DNA from: an uncultured Sphingomonas sp.
GTDB lineage: Bacteria; Pseudomonadota; Alphaproteobacteria; Sphingomonadales; Sphingomonadaceae
Assembly (NCBI GenBank): GCA_913774925.1
Contig: CAJYKB010000052.1
Location: forward strand, 1-62,864
Direction of reading: 5' to 3'
Length of the DNA: 62,864 bases
How positions within the stretch are numbered: the stretch's first letter is position 1; every line of letters starts with the position of its first letter. Below are positions 25,974 through 33,860 of the stretch, piece after piece. Position numbers and translations under genes: made by a program. Below the pieces are notes generated by a model. It had not been told where the DNA came from. It did no database searches and was given only the letters and a program-made list of their open reading frames with translations.

Positions 25974-26383
25974 CAGCCGACGCTCCAGCCGGTCGACCAC
26001 GCGCCGCGCTCGAGCGTCACCCAGCCGGGTGCGCCGTCGACGTCGCCGACGAAGAGCGCTGTCGCGCCGGTGCAGACGCCGGCGATGCCGTTCGCCATGA
26101 CGAGGTCGCCGCGGCGCACGTAACCGACCGGGGTACGCCGCAGCGCGGCGTCGATCGTCGCCTCCAGCGTGCCGGCGCCGAACCGGTGCAGCGCGCGCAC
26201 GCTGCCCCGCGCGGTTTGATACCGACCGCGGAACGGGGCAGCGAAGTCGACGCCGGTCTGCGCCAGCACGGCGCCCGCGGCGAAGAGCGCGCAGTCGAGC
26301 CGCCCCCAGCTGAAGGCACTGCCCTCCAGGCCGGCGACATAGTCGTGCAGCCGCTGCTCCCAATCGGGCAGACGTTCGATCAT
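25973..26383 (-). CDS. DUF6950/NlpC-P60-like tail assembly protein
   Basis: A 136-residue protein. The cysteine of WGRLDCALFAAG (about residue 31) sits as in NlpC/P60-type tail proteins (lambda gpK and the DUF6950 group), which cut peptidoglycan peptides or act in tip assembly. A second conserved-looking stretch is GDLVMANGIAGVCTGATALF; a catalytic His is not obvious, so activity is uncertain. Location immediately before the tip gene is standard. The ATG at 26383 is 17 bases from the previous stop. Confidence 0.7.
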   Translation of the reverse strand: MIERLPDWEQRLHDYVAGLEGSAFSWGRLDCALFAAGAVLAQTGVDFAAPFRGRYQTARGSVRALHRFGAGTLEATIDAALRRTPVGYVRRGDLVMANGIAGVCTGATALFVGDVDGAPGWVTLERGAWSTGWSVG

Positions 26384-26400
26384 CCCGGTGCTCCCGAAAA

Positions 26401-27054
26401 TCAGAAGTGGCGCAGCGCCCGCGCGAAGGCGGCCCGGGACCAGTCGGCGGGACCGCCGGTGTTGCTCACCAGCGGAGCGCCGCTGGTGCCGTTCGCGATC
26501 GCGATCGACGCGCGGGCGGACAGGTCGTCCGGATCAAATTGATCTTGGTCGAGGTACGTGCGGTTCGACGCCTGGCTGTACGCGGCGAGATAGCTCTCGA
26601 TCGTGAGGTTGAGCGTCTGCCCCTGCTCCGGATCGCCGACGATCGTCAGCCCGGTCATCCAGCCCGTGTAATAATGCTGGATCGCGCCGCGCTGGACGCC
26701 GCTTTCGTCGCGGATCATCCGCCACAGCCGCCCGGTACGCCCCTGCCAGTTGCTAGGGTCGCCGATCAGCGCCAGCAGTTCGGCGTCGAGCGTCACCAGC
26801 CCCGACAGTTTGGCGGTCACGGCATCGGAGCCACCTTCTTTCGCGCGGACCGCACTGACGTCGACGACGGTGGGGTCGATGCCGTCGAAGGTGAAGCCGT
26901 CGAGATCCGGATCGCCGGTACCGGACAGCGCCAGCGATCGCCCCGCGGTGCACGCGCGCAGCTGATCGCCCAGGATGTCGAGGTAGCAGAAGAAGACGGG
27001 CCGGATCGACTGCGCGTCGATCGCGGCCGATGCCGCGGCGTCCGGACGGCTCAC
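26401..27054 (-). CDS. Tail tip-associated protein (gpL/DUF2163-like position)
   Basis: A 217-residue protein starting at a GTG overlapping the upstream stop (GTGA). It has alternating beta segments with YTGWMTGLTIVGDPEQGQTL in the second half and a long Asp-rich loop (DQDQFDPDDL). Order in the operon (tape measure, this pair, NlpC-like, tip) fits the minor tail proteins of siphoviruses. I do not recognise the exact family. Confidence 0.6.
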   Translation of the reverse strand: MSRPDAAASAAIDAQSIRPVFFCYLDILGDQLRACTAGRSLALSGTGDPDLDGFTFDGIDPTVVDVSAVRAKEGGSDAVTAKLSGLVTLDAELLALIGDPSNWQGRTGRLWRMIRDESGVQRGAIQHYYTGWMTGLTIVGDPEQGQTLNLTIESYLAAYSQASNRTYLDQDQFDPDDLSARASIAIANGTSGAPLVSNTGGPADWSRAAFARALRHF

Positions 27055-27662
27055 TTCGCCTCCTCGACCGCGAACGGAAAGGTGTAGGTCTGCCCGACCG
27101 CCACGTCCCACCCGGGGGGCTCGCTCGTCTGCCGCACCAGCGCGAAGGGTTCGCGCAGCTCGACCAGCGTGCCGGCGGTCGGGATCTCCCCCAGCTCGGG
27201 ACCGAAGCGCGCGATCGCCTGCCCGTTGGCATCGGCAACCAGATGCTCGGTCAGGCAGACCAGCCGGTGATGACCGCTCGGCAGCGGCACCGTCATCAGC
27301 TCGCCGGCGCGCAGCACGCGCACGCTGGCCGGCATCCCCTGCAGCGGCAGCGTGTCGGCGTTCCCCGCCCCCGCCCGCACGGTCACCGCGGTGACATCGG
27401 TCTGCCGCGCGCGCTCGATCGCGATCAGGCGAAAGCTGTTCCGCTGGCCGCGCAGCGCGGTGAAGAAGGCGCGCCAAGGCAGCACATTCTCCTCGCCGAC
27501 GATGACGCGGAATTCGCCGGACGCACTCCACACGCCGGCGCCGGGCAGGCCGACGACCTTGCTGGTGCCGGTCCAGCCCGAGCGATTGACGATCGCCGGC
27601 TCCGGGCAGCGCCATTTGAGACCGCGCAGCGGAAGCCGCGCGGGGGTCGGAATGATCGCCAA
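27051..27662 (-). CDS. Minor tail protein (distal-tail position)
   Basis: A 203-residue beta-rich protein with no signal or membrane segment, immediately after the tape measure gene. Features: GLKWRCPEPAIVNRSGWTGT near the start and FRVIVGEENVLPWRAFFTAL in the middle. The position between tape measure and tip suggests a distal-tail or adaptor role. Exact family not recognised. Confidence 0.6.
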   Translation of the reverse strand: MAIIPTPARLPLRGLKWRCPEPAIVNRSGWTGTSKVVGLPGAGVWSASGEFRVIVGEENVLPWRAFFTALRGQRNSFRLIAIERARQTDVTAVTVRAGAGNADTLPLQGMPASVRVLRAGELMTVPLPSGHHRLVCLTEHLVADANGQAIARFGPELGEIPTAGTLVELREPFALVRQTSEPPGWDVAVGQTYTFPFAVEEAK

Positions 27663-27672
27663 GGGCGGTCTC

Positions 27673-30600
27673 CTAGAGCGAGGGGCGGCCCATCGTCGCG
27701 AGCGTCGCCGCCCGGGCGCCGTCGATGATCTCGGGCGCGGCGCCCCGCACCACCTGGACGGCGACGCCCGCGGCGCGATTGTCGATCGTGGCGTGGAGAT
27801 CCTCGCTCAGTGCGACGCGCACCAGCAGCTGCCCGCCGGCACCGGAGCCGCTTGCGGCGACGTCGTTCGCCGCACGGCGGACGCTGGGCAGCACCGGGAT
27901 GGCGCTCATCACCCCGCCGTCCGCAAACGCCGGCAGCCGATCCTTATTGATCGCGTCGATCAGCGCCCAATGCTTGCGCACGCCGCGCTCGTTGACGATC
28001 GCCTCGCCGTTGGACACGCGGATCGGCTTGCGGCCGTTCACCAGCGCCAGAATGCTGTCGGAGCGGCCGGTACCGGGCCCGCGGATGACCGACGTCGCGT
28101 CGAGATAGGGCTGGCCGCCATCCGCGTAGCCCGGCACCTTGCCGCCATCTGCAAGGCCGAAGAACCCACCGCCACCGATCAGCGAGAAGATAGCCTTCTG
28201 CGCCGCCAGGCGGGCGAAGTCAGCGATGATGCTGCTGACGACCTGACCGGCAGTGCCCTGAAGCCCGAGCAGCTCGGAGACCGCGCCACCCACCGCGCTG
28301 GCCGCGGCATCCTCGATCGCGCCGAAGCCGCGGACGGCGATGCCCTCCAGCGCGGCGTTCGTGTCGGCGGTCGTCTCCTTCAGGCGGCGCTTGTACGCCT
28401 CCATCGGGCTCTCGGTCTGGCGCTGCACGTCGTCGCGCCGGCCCTGAAACACCGGCGTGACGTTCAACAGTTGGCGCTCGAGCGCGCCGCGGCGTTCCGG
28501 ATCCTTCTCAGCATCGATCGCGGCCTGCAACGTCGCGCGCGCCAGCCGCTCCTCGTGATCGAGGATCTCCAGCGCGATGCGACGACGCTCCGACGACGTC
28601 ACCGCCATATCCGCCTGGATCTGGAGCAGCGCGATCGCGCCGTCCGTATCCTGGCGCTGGATATCAAGCTTGCGGCGGGCCTCCTCGGCCGCCTCCGCGT
28701 CGCGGACCTGCGCGATCTTGTACGCCGCGGCACCGGCATACAGCGCCTTCAGCTCGTCGGCCTTCGCCTGCGTCCAGCGCCCCTGCACCACGCCGGCCTG
28801 CGCCGCCGAGTCGAGCCGCTGACGCTCCAGCAGCACGGCCTGCACGTCGAGATCCGCGGCCTCCGCGGTGGTCGTCACACGCCGGCGGAAGGCACCCGAC
28901 AGATCCTCTTGCGCGCGCAGCTTCAGCTGGGCGAACGCCTCCTCGTCACGCGCGGCCTTCTGGGCCTGCGCTTCCTCCTGCCGGTCGATCGTCTCACGCG
29001 ACCGGCCCTTGGGGCCGAAAGCGACGTGGAACACCTTCTGATCGCGTTCGACCAGCAGCTGCCGGATTGCGACACCCTCCTTGGCGAACGCCTCCCGGAT
29101 CTTTGCGACGGTCAGCCCGGGCGCAAAGGAGATGTCGATCGCCTGCCCGCGCTCATGGTCGCTGGTGCCCGGCCGGGCGACCGGACCCAGGTGTCGACCG
29201 GCCAGCTTGTCGGCGTAGAGCCGTTCCTGCGTCTCGCGCGAGCGCAGGCCGCTGGTGACGCTGCCGCCAATGCTGCGCGCGATCGCCGTCGCCTCCGCGA
29301 CCGTTATCTCGCGCCCGATCTGATTGTCGTTGCCGGTACGGTTGCTCGCGGACTGCTGGCGCTGCGTGCGGTCCAGCTCCACCTTCTCCCGAGCGCGCAA
29401 CGTCGCGATCTGCTTGGTCAGCTCGGTCGTGACCTTCCCTTCGGCTGTTGCGCGGCGCTTCGCCTGTTCGATCAGGCCGTCCGGCCCCTCGTAGCGCCGC
29501 CGGATCTGCTCGAGCGGATCGATCGCGCGTTGCGCAGCCTCGTCGGCGAGAGTGGCGCGGGTCCGCGTCACGGCGCTGCGCGCCTGCCCAAGCGCCGTAT
29601 CGATCCGAGCGAGACGGGATTCCAGCTCCTGCGCCTTCACCTCAAGCGCCCGCTGCGTCGCCGCCCCCGTGCCGGCGACACCGCCGGTCGGAACAGACGC
29701 ATTCGCTGCCGCCCGGGCATCCGCGGCCTGTGCAGCGACGTCGGTGCGCGTCGCTTCCAGCACCTCGAGCCGGTTCTTCGCGCGGATGTTGAGCCGCTCC
29801 GCGTTGGTCTTCAGCGCGTCGTTCTGCCGGTCAAGCTCCTCGGTGAGCTGGCGCACGTCGTCGATCGCGCCGGCCTCGGTACGCGCGAACGCCTCCTTGG
29901 CCTTCGCCGCGTCCGCCGCCTTGCTGGCGTTCTCGGTCAGCTTCTCGATCTCGGAGCCGATCGCGTCGGCACCCTCGAGCATCTTGCCGACCCATGGCGT
30001 CAGCACCACCAGCGCGGAGCTGAAGGCGATGCCCCACGGCCCGGTCAGCACACCCAGCAGCCCCTCCGCCTCGCCGCTGATGAGCTGGATCGCCTGCATA
30101 ACCTGCCCGGACTGCTGGGCAAAGATCAGCGAGGCGGATGCGCCCGACGCATATTGCGTCGCCACGTCCCCTAGCTGGTAGCTGAGCTGCTGGTAGCCGG
30201 CGCGCGCCTGACCACTGATGGCGGTCGCCTTGCGATGCGCAACGCCGGTGTTCTCGAGGTGACCTTCGACCTGGGCGAGGATCCCCGCCTGCTCGCGCAG
30301 CGCGTTCGATTCCTGCTGCGCCTCGACGGCCGCAGCCGCCGCGGCGACGGCATAGGCGCGAATCGCCGGGTTCAGGCCATTCTGTTTCTGGTCGGCGAGC
30401 GACGCGGCTTCGGCCACCAGGCGAAAGGCCTTCGCCTTGCGGTCCGCCGCGTCGGCAGCCTCACGCGTGGCATTGGCATCGACAATCTGGAGCGCCGCCT
30501 GCCCTGACGGCGCCTCCACCACCGCGCGCGCATTTTCACGAATGCGCTTGAAGGTGGCGTCGTAGGCACGCTCGACGTCCTTCAGCCCGGGCGTGGCGCT

Positions 30601-30762
30601 GGTGCCGACCTCGCCGAACTTGCGCTCCACCTCCTCGAGCACATTGACCGCGGACGTGCCGAAATCGTGCACCAGCGTGCGCCCGGTCCGCATCGCGGTG
30701 GCCAGGCCGGTGACATTGCCACCAACCTGAAGGTACAGATCGCGGCGGGCTGCAGCTGCCAT
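27673..30762 (-). CDS. Tape measure protein with embedded M15-type peptidase domain
   Basis: At 1029 residues this is the longest gene, as expected for the tape measure protein that sets tail length. It has long alpha-helical, Ala/Gln-rich stretches and two hydrophobic patches (near 200-240 and 900-930). Residues about 480-580 contain a D-Ala-D-Ala carboxypeptidase-like (M15) domain: SIGGSVTSGLRSRETQERLY, then TSDHERGQAIDISF with the SxHxxGxAxD zinc motif, and a later VFHVAFG histidine. Such domains digest peptidoglycan during DNA entry. The length predicts a tail of roughly 150 nm by the usual 1.5 angstrom per residue rule. Confidence 0.92.
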   Translation of the reverse strand: MAAAARRDLYLQVGGNVTGLATAMRTGRTLVHDFGTSAVNVLEEVERKFGEVGTSATPGLKDVERAYDATFKRIRENARAVVEAPSGQAALQIVDANATREAADAADRKAKAFRLVAEAASLADQKQNGLNPAIRAYAVAAAAAAVEAQQESNALREQAGILAQVEGHLENTGVAHRKATAISGQARAGYQQLSYQLGDVATQYASGASASLIFAQQSGQVMQAIQLISGEAEGLLGVLTGPWGIAFSSALVVLTPWVGKMLEGADAIGSEIEKLTENASKAADAAKAKEAFARTEAGAIDDVRQLTEELDRQNDALKTNAERLNIRAKNRLEVLEATRTDVAAQAADARAAANASVPTGGVAGTGAATQRALEVKAQELESRLARIDTALGQARSAVTRTRATLADEAAQRAIDPLEQIRRRYEGPDGLIEQAKRRATAEGKVTTELTKQIATLRAREKVELDRTQRQQSASNRTGNDNQIGREITVAEATAIARSIGGSVTSGLRSRETQERLYADKLAGRHLGPVARPGTSDHERGQAIDISFAPGLTVAKIREAFAKEGVAIRQLLVERDQKVFHVAFGPKGRSRETIDRQEEAQAQKAARDEEAFAQLKLRAQEDLSGAFRRRVTTTAEAADLDVQAVLLERQRLDSAAQAGVVQGRWTQAKADELKALYAGAAAYKIAQVRDAEAAEEARRKLDIQRQDTDGAIALLQIQADMAVTSSERRRIALEILDHEERLARATLQAAIDAEKDPERRGALERQLLNVTPVFQGRRDDVQRQTESPMEAYKRRLKETTADTNAALEGIAVRGFGAIEDAAASAVGGAVSELLGLQGTAGQVVSSIIADFARLAAQKAIFSLIGGGGFFGLADGGKVPGYADGGQPYLDATSVIRGPGTGRSDSILALVNGRKPIRVSNGEAIVNERGVRKHWALIDAINKDRLPAFADGGVMSAIPVLPSVRRAANDVAASGSGAGGQLLVRVALSEDLHATIDNRAAGVAVQVVRGAAPEIIDGARAATLATMGRPSL

Positions 30763-30775
30763 CTACCCCTCCCGC

Positions 30776-30898
30776 CTAGCGTGCGGCGATCGCCTTGTTG
30801 GCGGCGATCCGCGCGTCGACCATCGACCAGAATTCGTGCGGCGTGGCGCGCCAGAACTGGTCGGGCGACCAGTGGAACGCGTCCAGCGCCAGACCCAT
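30776..30898 (-). CDS. Small phage tail assembly chaperone (TAC_6-like)
   Basis: A 40-residue protein: MGLALDAFHWSPDQFWRATP then HEFWSMVDAR. The WSPDQFWRATPHEF core matches the short tail-assembly chaperone family found next to the gp10-like chaperone in alphaproteobacterial phages and gene transfer agents. Its ATG overlaps the stop of that chaperone gene (TGATG), and it lies just before the tape measure gene, the expected place for the G/GT pair. Confidence 0.8.
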   Translation of the reverse strand: MGLALDAFHWSPDQFWRATPHEFWSMVDARIAANKAIAAR

Positions 30899-31290
30899 CA
30901 GGCGGCGCCAGCGGTCCCCGTCGTCTTCGCTGCCGCCGCCTTCCGTTCCCCCGACGCGGTGCGACCTCCGCGCGCGGCATCCGCCAGCAGGATCGTCAGC
31001 GCGGCGGTCACGACCACCACACCCTCCTCGTAGGCGAGATCGGCGATGCGATCCGGGTGGACGGCTCGCATCGATTCCGTCTCGGCGCCAGCGCGGATAA
31101 ACTCGGCCGCGACGATGCCGACGTGATCGGTCGTAAGCGCGCTGGCGTTGCCGAGGCGGACCAGCTCGAGGAGCGAGAAGCCGGTCTTCTTCTCGATCGC
31201 GCGGATCGCCTCGTGCGACGGGCGCATACGATAGGAGACGCCGGCGAGGACGAGATCGTCCTCGCCGCGCTCCGGGTTCGCCTCGATCAC
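30898..31290 (-). CDS. Tail assembly chaperone (GTA gp10-like)
   Basis: A 130-residue protein starting at a GTG overlapping the tail-tube stop (GTGA). The core GVSYRMRPSHEAIRAIEKKTGFSLLELV is typical of the GTA gp10 family, placed after the major tail protein. The C-terminus is Ala/Thr-rich and disordered. It should bind the tape measure protein during tail assembly, together with the small chaperone downstream. Confidence 0.82.
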   Translation of the reverse strand: MIEANPERGEDDLVLAGVSYRMRPSHEAIRAIEKKTGFSLLELVRLGNASALTTDHVGIVAAEFIRAGAETESMRAVHPDRIADLAYEEGVVVVTAALTILLADAARGGRTASGERKAAAAKTTGTAGAA

Positions 31291-31715
31291 GCGTCGGCCG
31301 CCGACAGGTTATCGGTCGTGGGCGCCGCGGCGTTGGCCATGTCCATCGAATAGGTCGCCGGGCCGTCCTTCGGGAAGTCGGCGGAGAAATTGCCGATCGC
31401 GACGCGACCCTGATACTTGATCGCGGTGCCGCCGACCTTCTTGACCTGCACCTCGATTTCGGGCGGCGACGCCTTCGACGCGACCTCCGCCGCGGTGAAC
31501 CCGGCGTCCGGCAGTTTCAGGTTGCCGGCGACGGCGAAGCTGATCTTCTGCTGACCGTAGGTCGATGCGCCATAGACGCCGGTGTCCTTGTCCGATTGGT
31601 CCTGCTCCTGGCTCGAGCGGCTCCACTTCAGTGACGTCTCGCCGCCGATCGGCGTCCAGGTGTTCGCGCCAGTCTTGATGTAGAGGCGCCAGTCCTTGCC
31701 CTGTTCGTTTGCCAT
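31287..31715 (-). CDS. Major tail (tube) protein
   Basis: A 142-residue protein, MANEQGKDWRLYIKTGANTW onward, with a two-sheet beta pattern and a DTGVYGASTYGQQK loop, characteristic of TP901-1/GTA-type major tail proteins. It forms the stacked hexamers of the tail tube. It sits between the tail terminator and the chaperones, the normal place. Confidence 0.88.
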   Translation of the reverse strand: MANEQGKDWRLYIKTGANTWTPIGGETSLKWSRSSQEQDQSDKDTGVYGASTYGQQKISFAVAGNLKLPDAGFTAAEVASKASPPEIEVQVKKVGGTAIKYQGRVAIGNFSADFPKDGPATYSMDMANAAAPTTDNLSAADA

Positions 31716-31737
31716 GATGGTCTCCTGATTGCCGGCG

Positions 31738-32148
31738 TCAGGCCGGCTCTGCCGTGAGGATGACGGTGGTCACGCCGGCGTAGGTCACGCCGTCGGTGGT
31801 GGAGGCGGCGCCCGCGCTGGCGCCCGCCCAGCTGGTGCGGAATTGCGCGCCATCGATGACGAGGCGGCGATCGGTGACGGCGAGGCGCACCTGGTGCAGC
31901 ATTGCCAGCAGCTCCCGTCGATCGACGCCGCGGTAGACGGTGTGGATGTCGACCTCGATGTCCTCGGCCTGCTCGTCCTTCCCGCCGATATCGGCGCTGG
32001 CGATGTCGCCGATCAGGTGGAACGGCGGCTGTGTGCCCTGCTTCAGGCTGTGCCGCACCATCCCGCGCTGCTCGGCCGGTAGCTGCGCGCGCAGCAGCTG
32101 GACGACGGCGTCCTGCGCGCCCGTCATCAAATCGAGCAGCTGCGTCAT
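31738..32148 (-). CDS. Tail terminator / DUF3168-family protein
   Basis: A 136-residue protein matching the DUF3168 (gpU-like tail completion) family in size, order and the FHLIGDIASADIGGKDEQAE stretch. It should cap the tail tube at the head-proximal end. The ATG at 32148 overlaps the upstream stop (ATGA); an earlier in-frame ATG is inside the neighbour. Confidence 0.78.
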   Translation of the reverse strand: MTQLLDLMTGAQDAVVQLLRAQLPAEQRGMVRHSLKQGTQPPFHLIGDIASADIGGKDEQAEDIEVDIHTVYRGVDRRELLAMLHQVRLAVTDRRLVIDGAQFRTSWAGASAGAASTTDGVTYAGVTTVILTAEPA

Positions 32149-32714
32149 GCCGCGTCTCCCGCAAGGGCGAGCACCTTGGCCCAATAGTCCGACAGGTGCA
32201 GGTCGGCGGCTTCCTGAAGGAGCGGCTGGGCGACGAAGGGATGCGCCTGCCGCACCCGCACGCGGAGCTTGTACGGGCTGCCGATCGGCGTGCCCTTGTT
32301 TGGGCCACGCCGGCGCAGCCGCGTCGAAGCGCCCTGATATTCGATGCGCCGGGTGTTGCCGTTCTTGCTGTTGCCCCGCGCGCGACGCTTCTTGATCCGG
32401 CGCGTCACCACCACGGTCTGCGCCGATCGGCCGAATTCCACGAAGCGCCCGTAGAACGGACCGCCCTGCCCCGCACGCCTCCCCCGACCGCCCTTCGCCA
32501 GCAGGCCGACGCGGATCTTCAGCCGATCGAGCAGCAGCTGCAGCGCGAGCGCCGCGTCCAGCGCGCCGGTGAGCTTTGCCACGTCGGCATGCTGGGCGGC
32601 GAGGATCTCGCGCCCGATGATCGCCATCTCGACGCCCAGCTCGTACTCGGCGGCATCGGGCAGCTGACCGAAGAGGGCATACGCCTCCGCCAGCCCTTCG
32701 ACCTTCTCGGCCAT
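32145..32714 (-). CDS. HK97 gp10-family head-tail joining protein
   Basis: A 189-residue protein starting MAEKVEGLAEAYALFGQLPD with a long helix, followed by a strongly basic middle (VVVTRRIKKRRARGNSKNGN) and the C-terminal QAHPFVAQPLLQEAADLHL, typical of HK97 gp10-type neck proteins. It is part of the connector between head and tail. The basic insert is longer than in HK97. Confidence 0.8.
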   Translation of the reverse strand: MAEKVEGLAEAYALFGQLPDAAEYELGVEMAIIGREILAAQHADVAKLTGALDAALALQLLLDRLKIRVGLLAKGGRGRRAGQGGPFYGRFVEFGRSAQTVVVTRRIKKRRARGNSKNGNTRRIEYQGASTRLRRRGPNKGTPIGSPYKLRVRVRQAHPFVAQPLLQEAADLHLSDYWAKVLALAGDAA

Positions 32715-33049
32715 CAGGTCAGCGTCGACCGCGTGTCGGCGATGATGAGCAGCTCGCGACGCGTGCCGAACGGATCGACGCTCGAGCGAATGTTCAGATC
32801 TTGGCCGGCGTGCCGGATCTGATCGTCAACCGCAATGCCGTCGCGATACCAGATCCTGATGCGGAAGACCGACACGCCCTGCAGGACATGCTCCATGACG
32901 GATTCGCGCCCGTCCAGCCCAGCCACCTCCGCCCAAGGCGTGGCGATCGTCGTCCACGCGGTCGAATAGCCGCCGCGCCCGTCGTCTACCTCGTCGGATC
33001 GACAAATGGCGATCTGGTGGCGGAGATCCGCCGCGCGGAGCGGCTTCAC
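32714..33049 (-). CDS. Head closure / head-tail adaptor protein (gp16-like)
   Basis: A 111-residue beta-rich protein beginning at a GTG that overlaps the upstream stop. It has the form of the phage head-tail adaptor family: DLRHQIAICRSDEVDDGRGG near the start, then WTTIATPWAEVAGLDGRE, and DQIRHAGQDLNIRS. These proteins close the portal channel after packaging. Confidence 0.82.
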   Translation of the reverse strand: MKPLRAADLRHQIAICRSDEVDDGRGGYSTAWTTIATPWAEVAGLDGRESVMEHVLQGVSVFRIRIWYRDGIAVDDQIRHAGQDLNIRSSVDPFGTRRELLIIADTRSTLT

Positions 33050-33573
33050 GCCCCAACCCGAAGGTTTACGATCAGCGGCTCGATGTCGACCGCGCGATCT
33101 TCGAATTTGCCGCGCACGAGCGCCAGAATTGCCCAGCGCAGCGTCGCAGGGATCTTCGTCGCATCGCCGAAGCCGACCTTCAGCCGGGCGACGATGCTGC
33201 CCCGAAGCATCAGCGGGAGCGATGCCCGGGCCGCGATACCGCACTCCAGTCCGGCGCCGGTCAGCACGTAGGCGGCTGGATCGAGCAGCTGCTCTGTCCC
33301 GCTGGCATCGCGATACCGCATCTGGACGACCTCGCTGACTGGCCCGATCGGCAGATGCGCGAGGTCGGCCATTTCGTCAGCCCCGATCTCCACCAGCTGT
33401 TCGATCAGCCGCAGCCCGGTCGCATCCTCGATGTCGCCGCGAGCCGCGCCAACAAGCATGGCGACGTCGCCGTCCAGGCTGTCGGTGTCGATCCGGAGGA
33501 AGCGCTTGGCGTCCGCGACCGTGATCGGCTCCGGGATAGGTGCCGGCGAGACGAGGACGGCCGCGCTCAGCAC
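33046..33573 (-). CDS. Head-tail connector protein (gp6-like)
   Basis: A 175-residue protein starting at the GTG at 33573. The N-terminal PEPITVADAKRFLRID and DGDVAMLVGAARGDIEDATG are typical of HK97 gp6-type connectors, which form a ring under the portal. It is followed by head-closure and joining genes in canonical order. Confidence 0.85.
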   Translation of the reverse strand: MLSAAVLVSPAPIPEPITVADAKRFLRIDTDSLDGDVAMLVGAARGDIEDATGLRLIEQLVEIGADEMADLAHLPIGPVSEVVQMRYRDASGTEQLLDPAAYVLTGAGLECGIAARASLPLMLRGSIVARLKVGFGDATKIPATLRWAILALVRGKFEDRAVDIEPLIVNLRVGA

Positions 33574-33574
33574 G

Positions 33575-33784
33575 TCAGGCCGCCCGACCGCGACGGCGCG
33601 TTGCCGGCGGGGCGGCGGCCGGCGCCGGCGCGTCCGTCGACGCATCGCCCTCGAGCGCGAAGTCCGCGTCGACCAGGCGTTGCGCCTCGGCCGCGTCGAC
33701 GTCGGTGCCGATCGTCAGCACCTGGCCGCGCACGCGCGAGACGGCCGGGCCTTCCTGCCCGACCAGCATCGTGATCTTGTCCAT
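33575..33784 (-). CDS. Small hypothetical phage protein after the capsid gene
   Basis: A 69-residue protein, MDKITMLVGQEGPAVSRVRG then TDVDAAEAQRLVDADFAL, with a Pro/Ala/Arg tail. The AEAQRLVDADFA stretch recurs in small proteins between capsid and connector genes in alphaproteobacterial prophages; I have no family name. It may bind the head or its assembly. Confidence 0.6.
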   Translation of the reverse strand: MDKITMLVGQEGPAVSRVRGQVLTIGTDVDAAEAQRLVDADFALEGDASTDAPAPAAAPPATRRRGRAA

Positions 33785-33860
33785 GTCGGTCTCCTCGGCA
33801 GGAGGCCGGCGCGCCGGCCTCTTGCGGAAGAGGCGGGCGCGATGGCCCGCCTCCCGTTCG

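Noticed and set aside
27352..30174. A 940-codon open frame on the plus strand
   Set aside because: It lies opposite the tail genes and tape measure, is Arg/Leu/Ala-rich low-complexity, and has no ribosome site or domain; it is a by-product of high GC codon use.
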